Part shown: positions 1-9,300 of the stretch, in pieces
Position numbering within the stretch: the first letter of the stretch is position 1
Layout of the letters: every line of letters begins with the position of its first letter
Translations under genes and position numbers: made by a program
The notes under the pieces: model-generated
Seen by the model: the letters and a program-made list of their open reading frames with translations, nothing else
Told to the model about the DNA's origin: nothing
Database searches by the model: none
Source: a virus
Direction: 5' to 3' (one strand)
DNA: 30,563 nt
Virus record (IMG/VR): IMGVR_UViG_3300008219_000060
Location: 1 to 30,563 of that record

Positions 1-474
1 AAAGTTGATTTAATCATAGTTGATTATGCGGATATTCTCAAGCCGGTAACGAATTTTAAAGAGAAAAGGAACCAACTAGAATCTATTTATGAAGAGTTGC
101 GAGGAATCGCAAAAGAATATGAATGTCCGATCTGGACAGCCTCCCAAACTAACAGGACTGGATTGAACCAAGCGGTGATTACTATGGAAGCTATATCGGA
201 AGCCTTTAACAAGTGCTTTGTGTCTGATTTTATTTGTACAATTTCTCGCACTAAAGAAGATAAGGTGGCGAATACGGGCAAGATGTATGTTGCAAAAAAT
301 CGCAATGGTCCCGATGGAATGGTCTTCCCTCTGCTCTTTGATACTTCAAATGTCAAGATAGAAATATTAGAACCGACTGATGAGACTATTGATGAGATGG
401 AGGTAAATGAGGTCAAGAGACAACAAAGAGAAATGAAAAAAGTGTACGAACAATGGGAGGAAAGGAGCAAGTGA
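1..474 (+). CDS. dnaB: DnaB-type replicative DNA helicase, C-terminal part (5' end outside window)
   Basis: The reading frame is open from base 1, so the gene begins upstream of the window. The visible 157 residues are the end of a RecA-fold helicase. A Walker B strand (LIIVDYADIL) opens the fragment, followed by the DnaB sensor motif TASQTNR and then GKMYVAKNRNGPDG, which matches the DnaB-family H4/arginine-finger region (AK-RNGP). This family forms the hexameric helicase that unwinds DNA ahead of the replicative polymerase. After about residue 125 the protein ends in a charged helical tail. The stop codon abuts the start of the ribonucleotide reductase gene, so the two are probably co-transcribed. 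With a phage DnaE downstream it suggests a largely phage-encoded replisome. The family call is firm; a RecA-like paralogue such as a T4 gp41 type is the only close alternative. Confidence 0.85.
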   Translation, partial: KVDLIIVDYADILKPVTNFKEKRNQLESIYEELRGIAKEYECPIWTASQTNRTGLNQAVITMEAISEAFNKCFVSDFICTISRTKEDKVANTGKMYVAKNRNGPDGMVFPLLFDTSNVKIEILEPTDETIDEMEVNEVKRQQREMKKVYEQWEERSK

Positions 475-2892
475 ATGTACGATAAAAGAGAAGCGGAACA
501 AAGCGCTTTAGAATATTTTAATGGTGATGAACTGGCCGCTAATGTTTGGCTGACGAAATACTGCTTAAAGGATAAGGACGGCAATTTTTTAGAAAAGACG
601 CCGGAAGACATGCACAAGCGCCTTGCTAAAGAATTTGCAAGGGTGGAAAAGAAATTTAATGGTACGCGCGCAATGTCGGAAGATCGAGTGTTTGAAGTGT
701 TAAACAATTTTGATTACATTGTCCCTCAAGGGTCTCCTATGATGGGGATTGGGAACAACCATGTTAATGTATCTTTATCGAATTGTGTAGTTGTCGGCCC
801 GCCTGAAGATAATATTTCCTCCATTGTAGATACTGGCAAAGATATCGCGAATTTATTTAAGCGTAGGTGCGGAGTCGGACTTGATATTTCTCATTTACGC
901 CCCGAGAAGGCATCTGTAAATAATTCCGCTGGGACTACTAGTGGTGCGTGGAGCTTCGCTGATTTTTATTCGTATGTGTGTCGAATGATTGGCCAAAACG
1001 GTCGCCGTGGGGCGCTGATGATTAGCATGGATATCAGGCACCCGGACATTGAACAGTTCGTTAGAATGAAGCACGACTTAACGAAGGTCACTGGTGCGAA
1101 TGTATCTGTCAAAATAAGTGATCGCTTCATGAAAGCGGTAGAAAACAAGCAAATGTTTGCTTTGCAATTTCCAATTGATGCTAAGGACCCTACGATAACC
1201 AAAGAAATAGATGCTGTTAAGCTTTGGGATCTTATTGTAGAGTCTGCTACTAAAACGGCGGAGCCGGGGCTTTTAATGTGGGATAACATTTTGAAGTATC
1301 TCCCAGCAAATGAGTACGCCCAGTTTAAGACAGCGTGTGTCAATCCCTGTGCGGAATTGCCACTATCAGCCTATGATAGCTGTAGGCTCATCTCGATTAA
1401 TTTAAAGAATTTTGTAAAAAATCCGTTTACTAAGAAGGCGGCTTTTGATTTTAAGAAATTTTCACAGATAGTTTCGTCTGCGATGCGGCTGTCTGACGAT
1501 CTTGTAGAACTGGAACTGGAAAAGCTTGAAAATATCAGAACGGTGTCAGACACACCGGATGAAAAGGAATTATGGCAAAAACTTTATGATACTTGCACGA
1601 ACGGTAGAAGAACTGGTCTCGGCACTCACGGGCTTGCAGATGCGCTAGCCTGTCTGAATCTAGCCTATGATTCGGACGAAAGTCTCAAGGTTATTGATAA
1701 AATTTATAAGACTTTGAAAATCTCATCATATGAAGAGAGCGTAGAACTTGCTATCGAGAGAGGCGCCTTTCCTGTCTTTTCTTGGGATACCGAGAAGGAC
1801 AATGCCTTTATAAAGTCTCTACCAAAAAGATTACGAGAAAGAATACAAAAGCACGGGAGAAGAAATATCTCTATTTTGACTAATGCTCCAACTGGATCGG
1901 TCTCTATCATGAGCCAGACAAGCTCCGGACTAGAGCCAGTGTTTAGAAACTCTTATATTCGTAGAAGAAAATTGGATCATAGTGAGGAGACGGAAGCTGA
2001 TTTTGTAGATGATCTAGGGGATAGATGGAAGGAGTTTAAGGTTTATCATCACAACGCACAACAATATATTGATAAATATGGAGTTGATGACTTACCTGGG
2101 TTCTTCACTGAAAGCAATCAAATTGATTGGACGAAAAGAATTGGGATACAGTCAACCATACAGCGGCATATTGACCATTCAATCAGTTCAACAATCAACT
2201 TACCAAAAGGGACTTCTTCCAAAATAGTAGGAGATCTATATTTTGATGCATGGAGAAGTGGCCTTAAGGGAGTTACAGTTTATGTTGATGGGTCGCGATC
2301 CGGAGTCTTGATATCAAAGGATTCAACGGAGAAATCCGTTGAATTCTTCCCTCAAAACAATTCTCCAAAACGGCCCATTGAACTTGATTGCGAAATACAT
2401 AGGCCAACGATTAGAGGGGAGGAGTGGACCATATTAGTAGGTCTGATTGGAGATAAACCTTATGAAATTATGGGCGGCTTATCTACTTTTGTTGAAATAC
2501 CGAGAAAATACACAGAAGGCGTGATTGTAAAGCATGCAAGAAAGAGCACCAATAGCGTTTATGATTTGAAGTTCGGCGAGGATGGAGACGAAATTGTTAT
2601 TAAAAATGTTGTGAAAGTTTTCGATAATCCGAACCACTCGGTGTTTACCAGGATGATTTCTCTTGCAATGAGACATGGTTCTGGTGTACAATATGTCGTA
2701 GAACAATTAAATAAGGATAGAGATAGTGATGTGTTTAGTTTCTCAAAAGTGATTGCGAGAGTATTAAAAAAATATATTCAAGATGGCAGCAGGGCATCCG
2801 ATAAAACTTGCACGGAATGTAATTCCGAGGGTCTCATATATGTCGAAGGCTGTATAACTTGCACATCTTGTGGTTATGCTAAATGTGGATAG
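475..2892 (+). CDS. nrdJ: Adenosylcobalamin-dependent (class II) ribonucleoside-diphosphate reductase
   Basis: An 805-residue reductase that converts ribonucleotides to deoxyribonucleotides through a B12-generated thiyl radical. The active-site residues can be read: C104 in LSNCVVVG and C303 in DSCRLISIN are the redox pair, and N290-C292-E294 in NPCAELPL carry the radical cysteine and its partners. The C-terminus has the class II cysteine-rich tail: C779, C782, C793, C796, C799 and C804, ending CTSCGYAKCG, which passes electrons to the active site. No small NrdB-type subunit gene is next to it, as expected for class II. The ATG directly follows the helicase stop, and the GroES-like gene starts 9 bases after its end. 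Class II reductases work with or without oxygen but need cobalamin, so the host must make or import B12. Confidence 0.93.
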   Translation: MYDKREAEQSALEYFNGDELAANVWLTKYCLKDKDGNFLEKTPEDMHKRLAKEFARVEKKFNGTRAMSEDRVFEVLNNFDYIVPQGSPMMGIGNNHVNVSLSNCVVVGPPEDNISSIVDTGKDIANLFKRRCGVGLDISHLRPEKASVNNSAGTTSGAWSFADFYSYVCRMIGQNGRRGALMISMDIRHPDIEQFVRMKHDLTKVTGANVSVKISDRFMKAVENKQMFALQFPIDAKDPTITKEIDAVKLWDLIVESATKTAEPGLLMWDNILKYLPANEYAQFKTACVNPCAELPLSAYDSCRLISINLKNFVKNPFTKKAAFDFKKFSQIVSSAMRLSDDLVELELEKLENIRTVSDTPDEKELWQKLYDTCTNGRRTGLGTHGLADALACLNLAYDSDESLKVIDKIYKTLKISSYEESVELAIERGAFPVFSWDTEKDNAFIKSLPKRLRERIQKHGRRNISILTNAPTGSVSIMSQTSSGLEPVFRNSYIRRRKLDHSEETEADFVDDLGDRWKEFKVYHHNAQQYIDKYGVDDLPGFFTESNQIDWTKRIGIQSTIQRHIDHSISSTINLPKGTSSKIVGDLYFDAWRSGLKGVTVYVDGSRSGVLISKDSTEKSVEFFPQNNSPKRPIELDCEIHRPTIRGEEWTILVGLIGDKPYEIMGGLSTFVEIPRKYTEGVIVKHARKSTNSVYDLKFGEDGDEIVIKNVVKVFDNPNHSVFTRMISLAMRHGSGVQYVVEQLNKDRDSDVFSFSKVIARVLKKYIQDGSRASDKTCTECNSEGLIYVEGCITCTSCGYAKCG

Positions 2893-2901
2893 GAGGATCC
2901 G

Positions 2902-3183
2902 ATGAATTTTAGACCGGTGAACAGAATGATTTTAATTGATGTTAAATCGACAGACGAGGAAGACTCGTCAACGGTGCTTCTTCCGGAGGGGTTCAAACCC
3001 GCCGAGCAATACGGTTTCGGAAAGGTTCAATTAATAGCAAAAGATTGCAAAATTGATTTGTCCGAGGGCGATGAAATAATCTTTGAAAATTCCATGCTAC
3101 AAACCGTCTGCGTGGCAGACGAAGAGGTTAATTTATTGTTAGAGAATTATGTGCTTGCTATAACAAACGGAGAAGGAGAATAG
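2902..3183 (+). CDS. groES: GroES-like co-chaperonin
   Basis: A 93-residue protein with the length and order of a GroES (Cpn10) subunit. It opens with FRPVNRMIL, like the RPL.DRV strand of GroES. A flexible acidic segment follows, with a hydrophobic V25-L26-L27 step where the GroEL-binding mobile loop normally carries IVL. Then come a GKVQLIA strand, the SEGDEIIFEN strand-turn (like VKVGDIVIF) and a terminal ENYVLAI strand (like EsDILAV). A strong AGGAGG at 2892-2897 precedes the ATG. A phage GroEL is encoded about 16.6 kb downstream, which supports the call. Sequence match is weak in the roof-loop region, as in other phage co-chaperonins (T4 gp31 type), so the call rests on the overall pattern and on the GroEL partner. 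Confidence 0.72.
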   Translation: MNFRPVNRMILIDVKSTDEEDSSTVLLPEGFKPAEQYGFGKVQLIAKDCKIDLSEGDEIIFENSMLQTVCVADEEVNLLLENYVLAITNGEGE

Positions 3184-3184
3184 A

Positions 3185-3784
3185 ATGACTGCTTTAATTT
3201 TAGCTTTAACGACGATTTTTGTCGCGAGCCCGCAACCCCTGAAAGACTGCGAGGCTGGTGCGTATGCTTATGAAAATATTGTAGAGATTGCTGCTAATCA
3301 TTGTAAATACGCAAAATCTGAGAATATTGATATCGATCTGTTATGGTCTTTAGTTGAGATAGAAGAGAAATATAATGTCCCATATCATCTTAGAGGGATG
3401 ATTCTTGCCGCTGCGTGTATGGAGTCCGGTTACAATCCACTAGCGAAGGGAGATAGAAAATTTAGCAAAGATGGGAAGACACCAAAAGCAATAGGTATAC
3501 TCCAACAATGGCCTGTGTACGAAAAGGCATATGGGACTGTGCGAACGAATCCCATCTCCGCTGCGGATGGATGGATGAAACATATCGTTAGCAAGCTTGA
3601 GAAAGTTAAAAAGCAATGCAGGTTCAGGAACGAGACCAGGATATGGATAGGTGCCTGGGTGACTGGTATTCGTTATCCTAAAAAGGGTGGTCGATGCCGA
3701 GAAGTGCCGAATCATCTTAGGCTTTTAAACGACTGGCGAGATAAGGCAAGAAAGTTATCCTGTGAGCCACCAATTGGATGCTAG
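3185..3784 (+). CDS. Lysozyme-like / lytic transglycosylase-type protein with N-terminal export signal
   Basis: A 199-residue protein. Residues 1-14 (MTALILALTTIFVA) form a short hydrophobic start that could be a signal peptide. The core has the goose-lysozyme/SLT pattern: a helix with AACMESGYNP, where E80 would be the catalytic acid, then a GILQQW step at 104-109 like the GLMQ motif of transglycosylases. Enzymes of this type cleave the glycan strands of peptidoglycan, which in a phage points to lysis or to cell-wall opening during infection. Several cysteines (22, 40, 78, 145, 171, 193, 199) suggest disulphides and so a periplasmic location. AAGGAG lies upstream of the ATG. The next gene overlaps its last 23 bases. 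Confidence 0.65.
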   Translation: MTALILALTTIFVASPQPLKDCEAGAYAYENIVEIAANHCKYAKSENIDIDLLWSLVEIEEKYNVPYHLRGMILAAACMESGYNPLAKGDRKFSKDGKTPKAIGILQQWPVYEKAYGTVRTNPISAADGWMKHIVSKLEKVKKQCRFRNETRIWIGAWVTGIRYPKKGGRCREVPNHLRLLNDWRDKARKLSCEPPIGC

Positions 3785-4568
3785 GGTAGGCAACCATATT
3801 TATAACTGGGGAGAGGTTGTGATTGGAAACAATCTGGCCTCTTTTGTTTATGCGAAGAAAAATAATTGTAAGCTCATTGTCAACGGGCTAGAGGAGACGT
3901 TCCAGTTCGAGATATTCAGGGACGAAGAGACACTTCGATCCATTGAATACGACACAATGATAGCAAACAGAAAGATGCTGATAGACCAGCTTCTGTTCGA
4001 TTTGTGTCTTGAGGGCAACGCCCCCATTAACCGAAAAATAGATTCAATTAGAATTGAGCCTGAGGACAATCTTTTGAGTATTATCATATCTGATACTACG
4101 AGGATCAAAGCCAACTATACGACACTTCGTATTTTTGATGATAATTTGATTTCTGGTTTGCCATTTACTATAGCTCAAAAAACAGATATAAATATTGTAT
4201 ATGATTGGTTCAAATCAAATATAAATAGAGAAGTACATTTTTTAGAATTATACAATAAAGATAGCGCTTTGGCGAAGAAAGTCATCATTAGGAAAAAACC
4301 GGAGAACCTTGTTATTGCACAGTCTTTTCTCACTGATAAACAACTTAAAAAGTTTGATTTCTCCGATACAATGAGCAGGTTTAGCGCAGAAAGGACCCTT
4401 AAAGAAAATGAACTAAAAGGCCCACGGAATGGATTTTATAGACACAAGCCCGATGTACCTAGGTACCGGCCTATTAAATTAGATTTTATGAAGAGAGAGA
4501 TTATGCCACGGAGACGGAAAGAATTTATTAAATTTGGGAACATAACCTTTGATAATGAGGTCCTTTAA
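3762..4568 (+). CDS. Unknown protein, first of a two-gene module
   Basis: A 268-residue protein not recognised as any characterised family. It starts with GTG at 3762, inside the preceding gene, with a purine-rich AAGGCAAGAAAG just upstream. An internal GTG in GEVVIG is a possible later start. The first 50 residues (GNHIYNWGEVVIGNNLASFVYA) look like a beta-alpha unit. The middle (about 85-200) alternates short strands and helices, and the last 60 residues are very basic and proline-rich (RHKPDVPRYRPIKLDF then MPRRRKEF), which might bind nucleic acid or a partner protein. Its stop overlaps the start of the next gene as TAATG, so the two are translationally coupled and probably act together. 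No catalytic motif is obvious. Confidence 0.75.
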   Translation: MSHQLDARVGNHIYNWGEVVIGNNLASFVYAKKNNCKLIVNGLEETFQFEIFRDEETLRSIEYDTMIANRKMLIDQLLFDLCLEGNAPINRKIDSIRIEPEDNLLSIIISDTTRIKANYTTLRIFDDNLISGLPFTIAQKTDINIVYDWFKSNINREVHFLELYNKDSALAKKVIIRKKPENLVIAQSFLTDKQLKKFDFSDTMSRFSAERTLKENELKGPRNGFYRHKPDVPRYRPIKLDFMKREIMPRRRKEFIKFGNITFDNEVL

Positions 4569-5437
4569 TGGAGCCCGGATACCATCTCGCCGGGGTTGTC
4601 CCGGTAGCCGGACAAAAGCTGGATTTTAACATGCCATGGCATGATTGCTTAATGCCGATTGCAAAAAACTATCTTGCCATAGAAAGGTCTGTAATTGATT
4701 GCGGGTACGCGGGGTGTGAGACGATATTTGTAGTTTGCCACAACGACATGATGCCGTTGATTAGGGCGAGACTTGGAGATTATATCGAAGACCCCGCCTA
4801 CGCGTATAGGAGTTTTGAAGTATTCCCGCAGGAGGTTAGAGTCAGAATCCCAATTTATTATATAGCTGTGCATCCACACGATAGAGACAAAAGGGATAGT
4901 CTTGCATGGAGCGTTTTGTATGGGGCCAAAGTAGCGAATGAAATGATAGGGAGGCTCAGTAGTTGGCTTGTTCCGAACAAGTTCTTTGCGTCCTTCCCGT
5001 ATGGGGTACATAATCCGGAATTGTTGAGAGAACACAGGAGGGCGATATCTAGCCCGCAAAATTTTTCACTATCTTGGCAAGGCAAAACGGTTATTGAAGA
5101 TGAGTATCTGCCTTTTACTTTTGACTACGAACAATGTTTGTATTTTATAGACAATGTTAGAGGGAAAGGCACTTCTCGTTTTGTCAATCAAGAATGGGGA
5201 GACAAAAAGGTACAGTTACCAAGGGAGGAACAATATTCCGCTCGCTTCTTTAGTTTAAGTGATGTATTCTGTGATTTAGATTTTGAGATTATTGAAGAAA
5301 CGCCTTACTACTTTAACATAAGCAGTTGGGATGGATATCAAAATTATATATCCAACAAGCCGGAGGAGTTACACCGCCCTGTTAAGAGGATATTAAACCC
5401 ACGCTCACTAAAAGGGATTGGAGTAGAGAATGAGTGA
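4568..5437 (+). CDS. Putative nucleotidyltransferase-like protein of unknown role
   Basis: A 289-residue protein. The first 60 residues resemble sugar-1-phosphate nucleotidyltransferases (GT-A fold). A strand leads into AGVVPVAGQKL, followed by MPWHDCLMPI where real enzymes have PK.L.PI, and then AGCETIFVVCHND, like the second strand that positions the nucleotide. The signature is degenerate: the usual GxGTRM loop and the following lysine are absent. A later segment, HPHDRDKRDSLAWSVLYGA, is striking and could be a conserved active-site or binding block. The gene is coupled to the preceding unknown gene (TAATG) and overlaps the cysteine synthase start by 8 bases. Fold assignment is an inference from pattern only; the protein may have lost catalysis or use another substrate. 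Confidence 0.72.
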   Translation: MEPGYHLAGVVPVAGQKLDFNMPWHDCLMPIAKNYLAIERSVIDCGYAGCETIFVVCHNDMMPLIRARLGDYIEDPAYAYRSFEVFPQEVRVRIPIYYIAVHPHDRDKRDSLAWSVLYGAKVANEMIGRLSSWLVPNKFFASFPYGVHNPELLREHRRAISSPQNFSLSWQGKTVIEDEYLPFTFDYEQCLYFIDNVRGKGTSRFVNQEWGDKKVQLPREEQYSARFFSLSDVFCDLDFEIIEETPYYFNISSWDGYQNYISNKPEELHRPVKRILNPRSLKGIGVENE

Positions 5438-6296
5438 TATTTTAAATTATATCGGGGGGACGCCCTTAATTCAATTGGCTCCAAATTTATTTGCAAAACT
5501 TGAAACATACAGCCCTACCGGCTCTATCAAAGACAGGATGACGCACTATGTTTTAACGAAGGCGGAAGAACGAGGCGAAATAAAGCCGGGGGACACTATC
5601 GTTGAGGCATCGTCGGGGAATACGGGGATCTCCTTCTCTATGTTAGGCTCCGTAAAGGGTTACAAAGTGATCATCATACTGCCAAGCAACATGAGTGAAG
5701 AGAGAAAACAAATGATGAGGCTCTTTGGAGCACAAATAATCGAAGTAGGTGAAAGTGATTTTGAGGGAGCTATTGAACTAAGGGATAAAATGGTAGAAGA
5801 AAATGAAAACTATTTTTCTCCTAACCAATTTGCTAACCCCGATAATATTAAATGTCACGAGTGGACAACTGGTTTTGAAATAAAGAAGCAATTGATAAGT
5901 AAAGGAAAAGGAGAAATTGCCGCGATAGTATCTGGTGCCGGGACTGGTGGAACTATAATGGGAACAAAAAGGGCTCTGGAGAGGTTTGTAGATCCAATAC
6001 CTAAGTTTGTAATGGTGACACCCGCCGAGGGCCGCGCACACGGGATACAGGGGATCGGGGATGGAGGAGACTATTTAGTGAACCGCGAAGAGATAGACGA
6101 AGTGATTAGCATAACGACCGAGGAAGCCATCGAGAGAGCGAAAAAATTGGCGAGAGAGGACGGCCTTCTTGTCGGCATAAGTTCTGGGGCCAATGTGCTG
6201 GCTTCTGAACGATGGATGAAAGACAATGAATTTGAAGGAGTGGTGGTCACTTTTCTGTGTGATCGCGGGGAAAGATATTTGAGTATATTTGATTGA
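5430..6296 (+). CDS. cysM: Cysteine synthase, CysM type (O-acetylserine sulfhydrylase)
   Basis: A 288-residue PLP enzyme of the beta-family. K34 in TGSIKDR is the lysine that holds PLP. SSGNTG (61-66) binds the substrate carboxylate, SGAGTGGT (168-175) cradles the PLP phosphate, and GISSGAN (249-255) is the family's second loop. The C-terminal CDRGERYLS matches the CysM signature (CDRGDRYLS in the E. coli protein as I recall it) better than the SSGERYLS of CysK. CysM enzymes make cysteine from O-acetylserine with sulfide or thiosulfate. At 288 residues it is slightly shorter than CysM, lacking a C-terminal extension. It overlaps the previous gene by 8 bases. It is an auxiliary metabolic gene, probably supplying cysteine or sulfur during infection. 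Confidence 0.92.
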   Translation: MSDILNYIGGTPLIQLAPNLFAKLETYSPTGSIKDRMTHYVLTKAEERGEIKPGDTIVEASSGNTGISFSMLGSVKGYKVIIILPSNMSEERKQMMRLFGAQIIEVGESDFEGAIELRDKMVEENENYFSPNQFANPDNIKCHEWTTGFEIKKQLISKGKGEIAAIVSGAGTGGTIMGTKRALERFVDPIPKFVMVTPAEGRAHGIQGIGDGGDYLVNREEIDEVISITTEEAIERAKKLAREDGLLVGISSGANVLASERWMKDNEFEGVVVTFLCDRGERYLSIFD

Positions 6297-6321
6297 CAAA
6301 TCTTGGCTATATTGTTATGAT
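6293..6321 (+). promoter_or_regulatory. Near-consensus sigma-70 promoter for the polymerase gene
   Basis: TTGACA at 6293-6298, a 17-base spacer, then TATGAT at 6316-6321. The -35 box is perfect and the -10 differs at one position. The -35 overlaps the stop codon of the cysteine synthase gene. Transcription would start near 6328, just ahead of the GGAGGA ribosome site at 6335, and so decouples the DNA polymerase from the upstream operon. It implies transcription by host RNA polymerase with its main sigma factor. Confidence 0.8.
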
Positions 6322-6344
6322 TTAGTACGAGATTGGAGGAAGCC

Positions 6345-9300
6345 GTGGAGAGAAAAAAATCATCAATACCTTTTGTAGGACTACACGCACATAGCGTGGT
6401 TGGATCTCCTTTCGACGCACTTGGATATCCGCAGGAACACATGGACTTCGCCTACGAGAATGGAAGTGAGGCGTTGGCTTTAACAGACCACGGTAACGCG
6501 AATGGCATGTCTTACCAGATCCTTCATGCAAGAAAAATGAAGGAGCAAGGTAAAAATTTCAAACCTATTTTTGGAGTTGAGGCATACTTTTTGCCATCGA
6601 TTGATAAATGGAAAGAAGCATATGAGAAAGCAAAAGAGGATAAAAAGGAAGCGAGAAAACTAAAAAACTCGGACAACATGTCGATTGAGAATGAAGGCGA
6701 TTCTAAATCTAAAGCTAATATCATAAAGAAAAAGAATCACCTTATTCTCATCGCGCAGAATCAAGTGGGGCTTAACAATATTTTTGCACTTATCTCGAAA
6801 TCATATGAGGGAGACAATCGCTATCGATATCCTCGCGTTGATTACAAATTATTGGAGGAACATAATGAAGGAGTTATTGCTTCGTCTGCTTGTCTTGGCG
6901 GCGTGTATGCAGGTAATTATTGGGATAATCGTGACGACGGCTCTGACGCTGTTTTAAATGCTATGAGAGAAACAACTGAACGAATGCAGGCCATCTTTGG
7001 GGATCGATGGTACGGTGAACTTCAGTGGTTCTCTGCACCAGAGCAACACGAGTTGAATAAACATATTATTCAAATGGCAGAAGAATATAGCATGGAGTTA
7101 ATATCGACAGCCGATAGTCATTATCCAACACCTGATGCCTGGAAAGATAGAGAACTATATAAACGTCTTGGATTTTTGGGAAGAGCACAGAAACCGGAAT
7201 GGATGACAGATGAATTACCGGTTGACATAGAAGAACTTGGTATGGAGTTATTCCCAAAGAATGGAGACCAAATGTGGGAGTCTTATAAAAAATATTCTTC
7301 CATGTGTGGCATTGAATATGATGATGAATTGATATTAAATTCAATTACCAACACTCATAAGATTGCATTTGAAAGAATCGAAGACTTTATGCCGGACAGC
7401 ACCGTGCGACTCCCTGGATTTGTTGTGCCGCCTGACCACACCGCAACAGGAGCACTAACAAAGTTGGCTATTGAAGGTTTAAAAAATATGAATCTTCATA
7501 AAAAACTTAACTACGTTGATAGGCTTAAAGAGGAAATAAAAGTTATCGATGAGCGAGGATTCAGCAAATACTTCCTTACAATGAAAGCGATTGCAGACAG
7601 AGCCAATGATGTCATGCTTGCAGGACCCGGTAGAGGGAGCGCAGCAGGATCGCTATTGTCATATGTTTTAGGAATCACACAAATAGATCCTATTAAATAT
7701 GATTTGCTCTTTTCACGATTTATAAGAAGAGATGCGAAGGATTATCCGGACATTGACTATGATGTTAGTGATCGAATGAAGCTTACAAACTTGTTAATAG
7801 ATGAATGGGGAGCCGATACGGTTGTTCCTATATCCAATTATAATACTTTACAACTGAGATCCTTGATTAAAGATGTCTCTAAATTCTATAATGTACCGTT
7901 CACTGAGGTGAATCCGGTTACATCTAAAATGATCCAAGAGGCTACCCCTGCGGCAAAGAAAAAGCATGGAATCAAGTCCGGCGTATATGTTCCAACTTTC
8001 GAAGAGACTATGGAATTTTCGACGACCCTCCGGAACTATCTTGATAAATATCCATTTATTAAGACTCATATCGAGGCTATATACGGCTCCGTGAGATCAA
8101 TTAGTCGCCACGCGGGCGGAGTCGTCATAGGGGAACAACTAGACAAATATATGCCACTCATTAGTAATAAGGGTGTGGTGCAAACACCGTGGTCGGAGGG
8201 TCAAAATGTTCGGCACTTAGAACCTCTTGGATTTATTAAATTTGATTTCTTGGGGTTAAGCACCCTTAGAATGATTGAGGTAGCGATCGAGCATATTTTA
8301 GAAAGACATCATGGCATGAAAAATGTGACTTATAATGATATTAGAAAATATTATAATGAAACTTTGCATCCCGATGTGATTGACTTGAATGATGAAAACG
8401 TTTATCAAAACATTTTTCATAAGGGCAATTTTGCGGGAGTATTCCAATTTACACAGGAAGGAGCGCAAGAGTTTTGTGTCAAGGCAAAACCAAAAAACAT
8501 TATCGATATTTCTGCTATTACTTCTATCTACCGCCCCGGCCCTCTTGGCGCCAATGTAGATAAATCTTATGTGGAAGCAAAAGATAGTCCGGAGAATATC
8601 CATTATATACATCCCCTGTTGAGGGAAGTGACGCAAGAAACTTATGGTTTTCTTATTTTTCAAGAACAGATTGCTTTATTGGCACACAAGTTGGGCAATA
8701 ACATTTCCCTTGATGAGGGGAACGCTCTACGAAAGTTGTTAACAAAGAAAGGTACTGGCAGCGCAGTATCGGCAAAAATTAAAATTGAAAAGAAATTTAT
8801 CGAAGGTTGCATGGAGAAGGGAATTGATAAAATTAGCGCAGAGAAACTATGGGCTAACTTTGAATACTTCTCTGGATACGGTTTCAATAAAAGCCATGCG
8901 GTTTCTTATTCTGTATTGAGCTATCAATGCGCATGGCTTCTTAACTATTATCCTTCCGAGTGGGTAGCGGCATTTCTAGACCGCGAGCCCGAAGGTAGAA
9001 AAGAACAAGCAATCAATATTGCCAAGAAGATGGGATATGAAATTCAACCGATTGATATCAATCTCTCCACAACGAAGTGGGTAATTAGTGAAGACAACAA
9101 GAGTTTGATCCAGCCATTTAATTCGATAAAAGGGTTAGGAGAGGCTGCAATAAAACAAATCATAGATAATAGGCCATTTCATACGGCGGAAGAACTTTTG
9201 TTTAATGAAGATATATCTTATTCCAAATTAAACAAAAGAGCGCTAGACGTGCTTTGTAGATGCGGAGCTTTAGATAATCTTATCGATGAGAGATTTACTG

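Noticed and set aside
87-707. Minus-strand 206-residue open frame
   Set aside because: It runs opposite to the helicase and reductase genes, whose motifs are unambiguous. All supported genes are on the + strand. The same applies to the other minus-strand frames, such as 19788-20378 and 4649-5059.
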